Source: an uncultured Porphyromonadaceae bacterium (GTDB lineage: Bacteria; Bacteroidota; Bacteroidia; Bacteroidales; Muribaculaceae). Taken from it: 34,510 nt of DNA. Within the stretch, counting starts at the first letter, position 1, and each line of letters starts with the position of its first letter. The stretch lies in NCBI GenBank assembly GCA_902493335.1, contig CABUPJ010000038.1, positions 1 to 34,510 on the forward strand, given 5' to 3'. The translations under genes were made by a program, and so were the position numbers. The notes below the pieces were generated by a model that was not told the DNA's origin, ran no database searches, and was given only the letters and a program-made list of their open reading frames with translations. Below, in pieces: positions 33,514 through 34,510 of the stretch.

Positions 33514-33552
33514 CAGCCTTGGCGATAACATTTATTTTTAAACAAGCTCTAA

Positions 33553-34086
33553 ATGGATTCAGACCTGCGACATATCCTCGGCAGCAGAATCGGCCAGCAG
33601 ACGATAGTGGGTCTCCGCGACTGGTGCGCGGCCGATGACTCAGCCCGAAACACTCTGCTGTCTCTCGTCTTCGACAGTGACAGCAGAGTGGCATATAACG
33701 CACTGTGGATTCTCACACACTTTTCGGCCAAAGACAAGGAATGTCTCGCCGAGATAAGAAATCAGCTGATAGACCGCATGCTGCAGACAGACCATACGGG
33801 GCAGCGGAGACTGATACTATCGCTGCTCGACAGCCTTAAAACCGGCGCCGATGATGTCCGCACCGATTATCTCGACTTCTGCCTGTCGACCATCAATTCG
33901 ACCGAACCATACGGTGTCCGCGCGCTATGTCTCAAACAAGCCTATGCCATGTGCCGCCTATATCCCGACCTGTTACCCGAGCTGACGAACGAAATCGCTC
34001 TCATGGATTCAGGCACACTCTCCCCCGGCCTACTCTCTGTCCGACGAAAAGTTATTAAAGCTCTATATTCAATGCACAATAAATAA
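33553..34086 (+). CDS. HEAT-like helical repeat protein, unknown function
   Basis: 177 residues, cytoplasmic, no signal. A series of paired helices: ARNTLLSLVFDSDSRVAYNALWILTHFSA resembles a HEAT repeat, followed by RRLILSLLDSL and VRALCLKQAYAMCRLYP. Such proteins are usually binding scaffolds. The ATG at 33553 directly follows the right TAA flank of the inserted element, so it probably was once immediately downstream of the hexosaminidase stop. Its own promoter is now inside or lost to the element. A strong terminator follows (34212-34250). Confidence 0.65.
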   Translation: MDSDLRHILGSRIGQQTIVGLRDWCAADDSARNTLLSLVFDSDSRVAYNALWILTHFSAKDKECLAEIRNQLIDRMLQTDHTGQRRLILSLLDSLKTGADDVRTDYLDFCLSTINSTEPYGVRALCLKQAYAMCRLYPDLLPELTNEIALMDSGTLSPGLLSVRRKVIKALYSMHNK

Positions 34087-34169
34087 TGCACGATTCGCAA
34101 TTGTACATAACGGAGCGATGCCGCACGTTAAGAGCAAGTCAGCAGGGGATTAGGCCCATAGTCTTCACA

Positions 34170-34189
34170 CGGCCTCGAACTCGAGGCCG
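34170..34189. repeat. perfect 9-bp palindromic hairpin after the HEAT-like gene
   Basis: CGGCCTCGA, two bases, TCGAGGCCG. It is followed by CACATTAATAGTTTTTTG, so it may be a first terminator; the gap to the T-run (about 11 bases) is longer than usual. Confidence 0.5.
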
Positions 34190-34211
34190 CACATTAATAG
34201 TTTTTTGTAAC

Positions 34212-34250
34212 AACGATGTCAATGTACTTTTGACATCGTTTTGACTTTTT
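34212..34250 (+). terminator. rho-independent terminator
   Basis: AACGATGTCAA and TTGACATCGTT form an 11-pair stem with a seven-base loop, followed by TTGACTTTTT. It can end the HEAT-like transcript and faces the leftward gene at the window edge. Confidence 0.8.
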
Positions 34251-34272
34251 AGGTGCGCGGGGATGTCTGCCG

Positions 34273-34510
34273 CTAAAGTGGTCGTGGATGGGGTGGTAAC
34301 TTGCTGGCTATCGTTTCATCACAAGGGCTGAAGCCCTTGTTCCATAGGCTCTCAGACTTCTTTAGTTTCAGTGGAATTATTATCGGGACAGTGGGGTCGG
34401 GCTTCTTTACCGGTACGTCGGGAGGGGCGAGCGAGGGGTCGGTGTATTCCTTTAGGCCGGGCCAGCGGTAGAGATGGGGGATGTCGGCGCGGGCATGGAG
34501 TATCAGAAGA
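34273..34510 (-). CDS. 3' end of a leftward gene cut by the window edge
   Basis: A minus-strand frame is open from the window edge to TAG at 34275-34273, 78 codons. It reads LLILHARADIPHLYRWPGL, then KEYTDPSLAPPDVPVKKPD and PTVPIIIPLKLKKSE, with the GC-rich codon use of the neighbouring genes, so it is probably real. After KKSE the peptide runs through the palindrome at 34322-34339 (SLWNKGFSPCDE) to the stop. No family can be named from this fragment. Confidence 0.5.
   Translation of the reverse strand, partial: LLILHARADIPHLYRWPGLKEYTDPSLAPPDVPVKKPDPTVPIIIPLKLKKSESLWNKGFSPCDETIASKLPPHPRPL
34322..34339. repeat. REP-like palindrome CAAGGGCT-GA-AGCCCTTG
   Basis: Eight-base arms around GA. It has the form of short dispersed REP palindromes. 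It falls within the last codons of the leftward edge gene. Confidence 0.5.

Larger units (their letters stand above)
33203..33549. mobile_element. 347-bp MITE-like element with 33-bp terminal inverted repeats
   Basis: The left end 33203-33235 (GAGCTTGTTTAA ... GCCAAGG) and the reverse complement of 33517-33549 are the same length and match at 28 of 33 positions. TAA flanks it on both sides (33200-33202 and 33550-33552), a candidate 3-bp target duplication. No transposase is encoded. The interior holds a nested palindrome (33236-33329), a second hairpin (33460-33477) and a 37-codon frame. Removing element and one TAA places the hexosaminidase stop directly beside the next ATG. Confidence 0.75.

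Overview
This window looks like chromosomal DNA from a gut-type Bacteroidales, most likely a Muribaculaceae-like species; that placement is an inference. Four things support it. Codon third positions are GC-rich. The promoters match the Bacteroidetes pattern (TTTG about 20 nt upstream of TAnnTTTG). Gene orders are typical of the phylum: nrnA - DUF4827 - glmM, and purH - mreBCD - mrdA - rodA. Families largely confined to Bacteroidetes are present: a type IX secretion C-terminal tail, DUF4369/TlpA, and DUF3791/DUF3990. I found no rRNA, tRNA or CRISPR array.

Layout. 1-55 is the start of a leftward gene cut by the edge (transposase-like N-terminus). 170-3022 is a large secreted multidomain protein and 3282-3737 a small lipoprotein; the latter converges on the leftward operon nrnA - DUF4827 - glmM (6839 to 3826). 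Then come a leftward flavodoxin and a rightward single-pass OmpA-domain protein, followed by two leftward paralogous small exported or membrane proteins (8432-9766). From 10079 to 17363 runs the rightward purine/cell-shape operon: PurH, MreB, MreC, MreD, PBP2 and RodA, with several overlapping reading frames. Behind it lies a short 33-bp tandem repeat that encodes an 11-residue peptide repeat.

17628-18763 is a leftward envelope-stress-like operon (two YtxH proteins, a holin-like membrane protein and a small unknown). A leftward HtrA/Deg protease (18877-20424) is divergent from an NlpC/P60 lipoprotein, an exported unknown and a TonB-receptor-like outer membrane barrel (20663-24952). The accessory-looking part follows: a decayed DUF3791/DUF3990 toxin-antitoxin-like locus (25050-25631), convergent with a 789-residue TIR + Sel1-repeat protein (25757-28126). 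28291-30347 is an operon of an NSS transporter, a small lipoprotein and a VanZ-like protein. A leftward TlpA-like thiol-disulfide protein and a rightward GH20 beta-hexosaminidase come next.

The most striking non-coding feature is at 33203-33549: a 347-bp element with 33-bp terminal inverted repeats and a TAA on each side. It sits exactly between the hexosaminidase stop codon and the start codon of a HEAT-like gene. It carries a nested palindromic core and a 37-codon reading frame, and looks like a MITE. The window ends with a leftward truncated gene whose 3' end runs through a REP-like palindrome.
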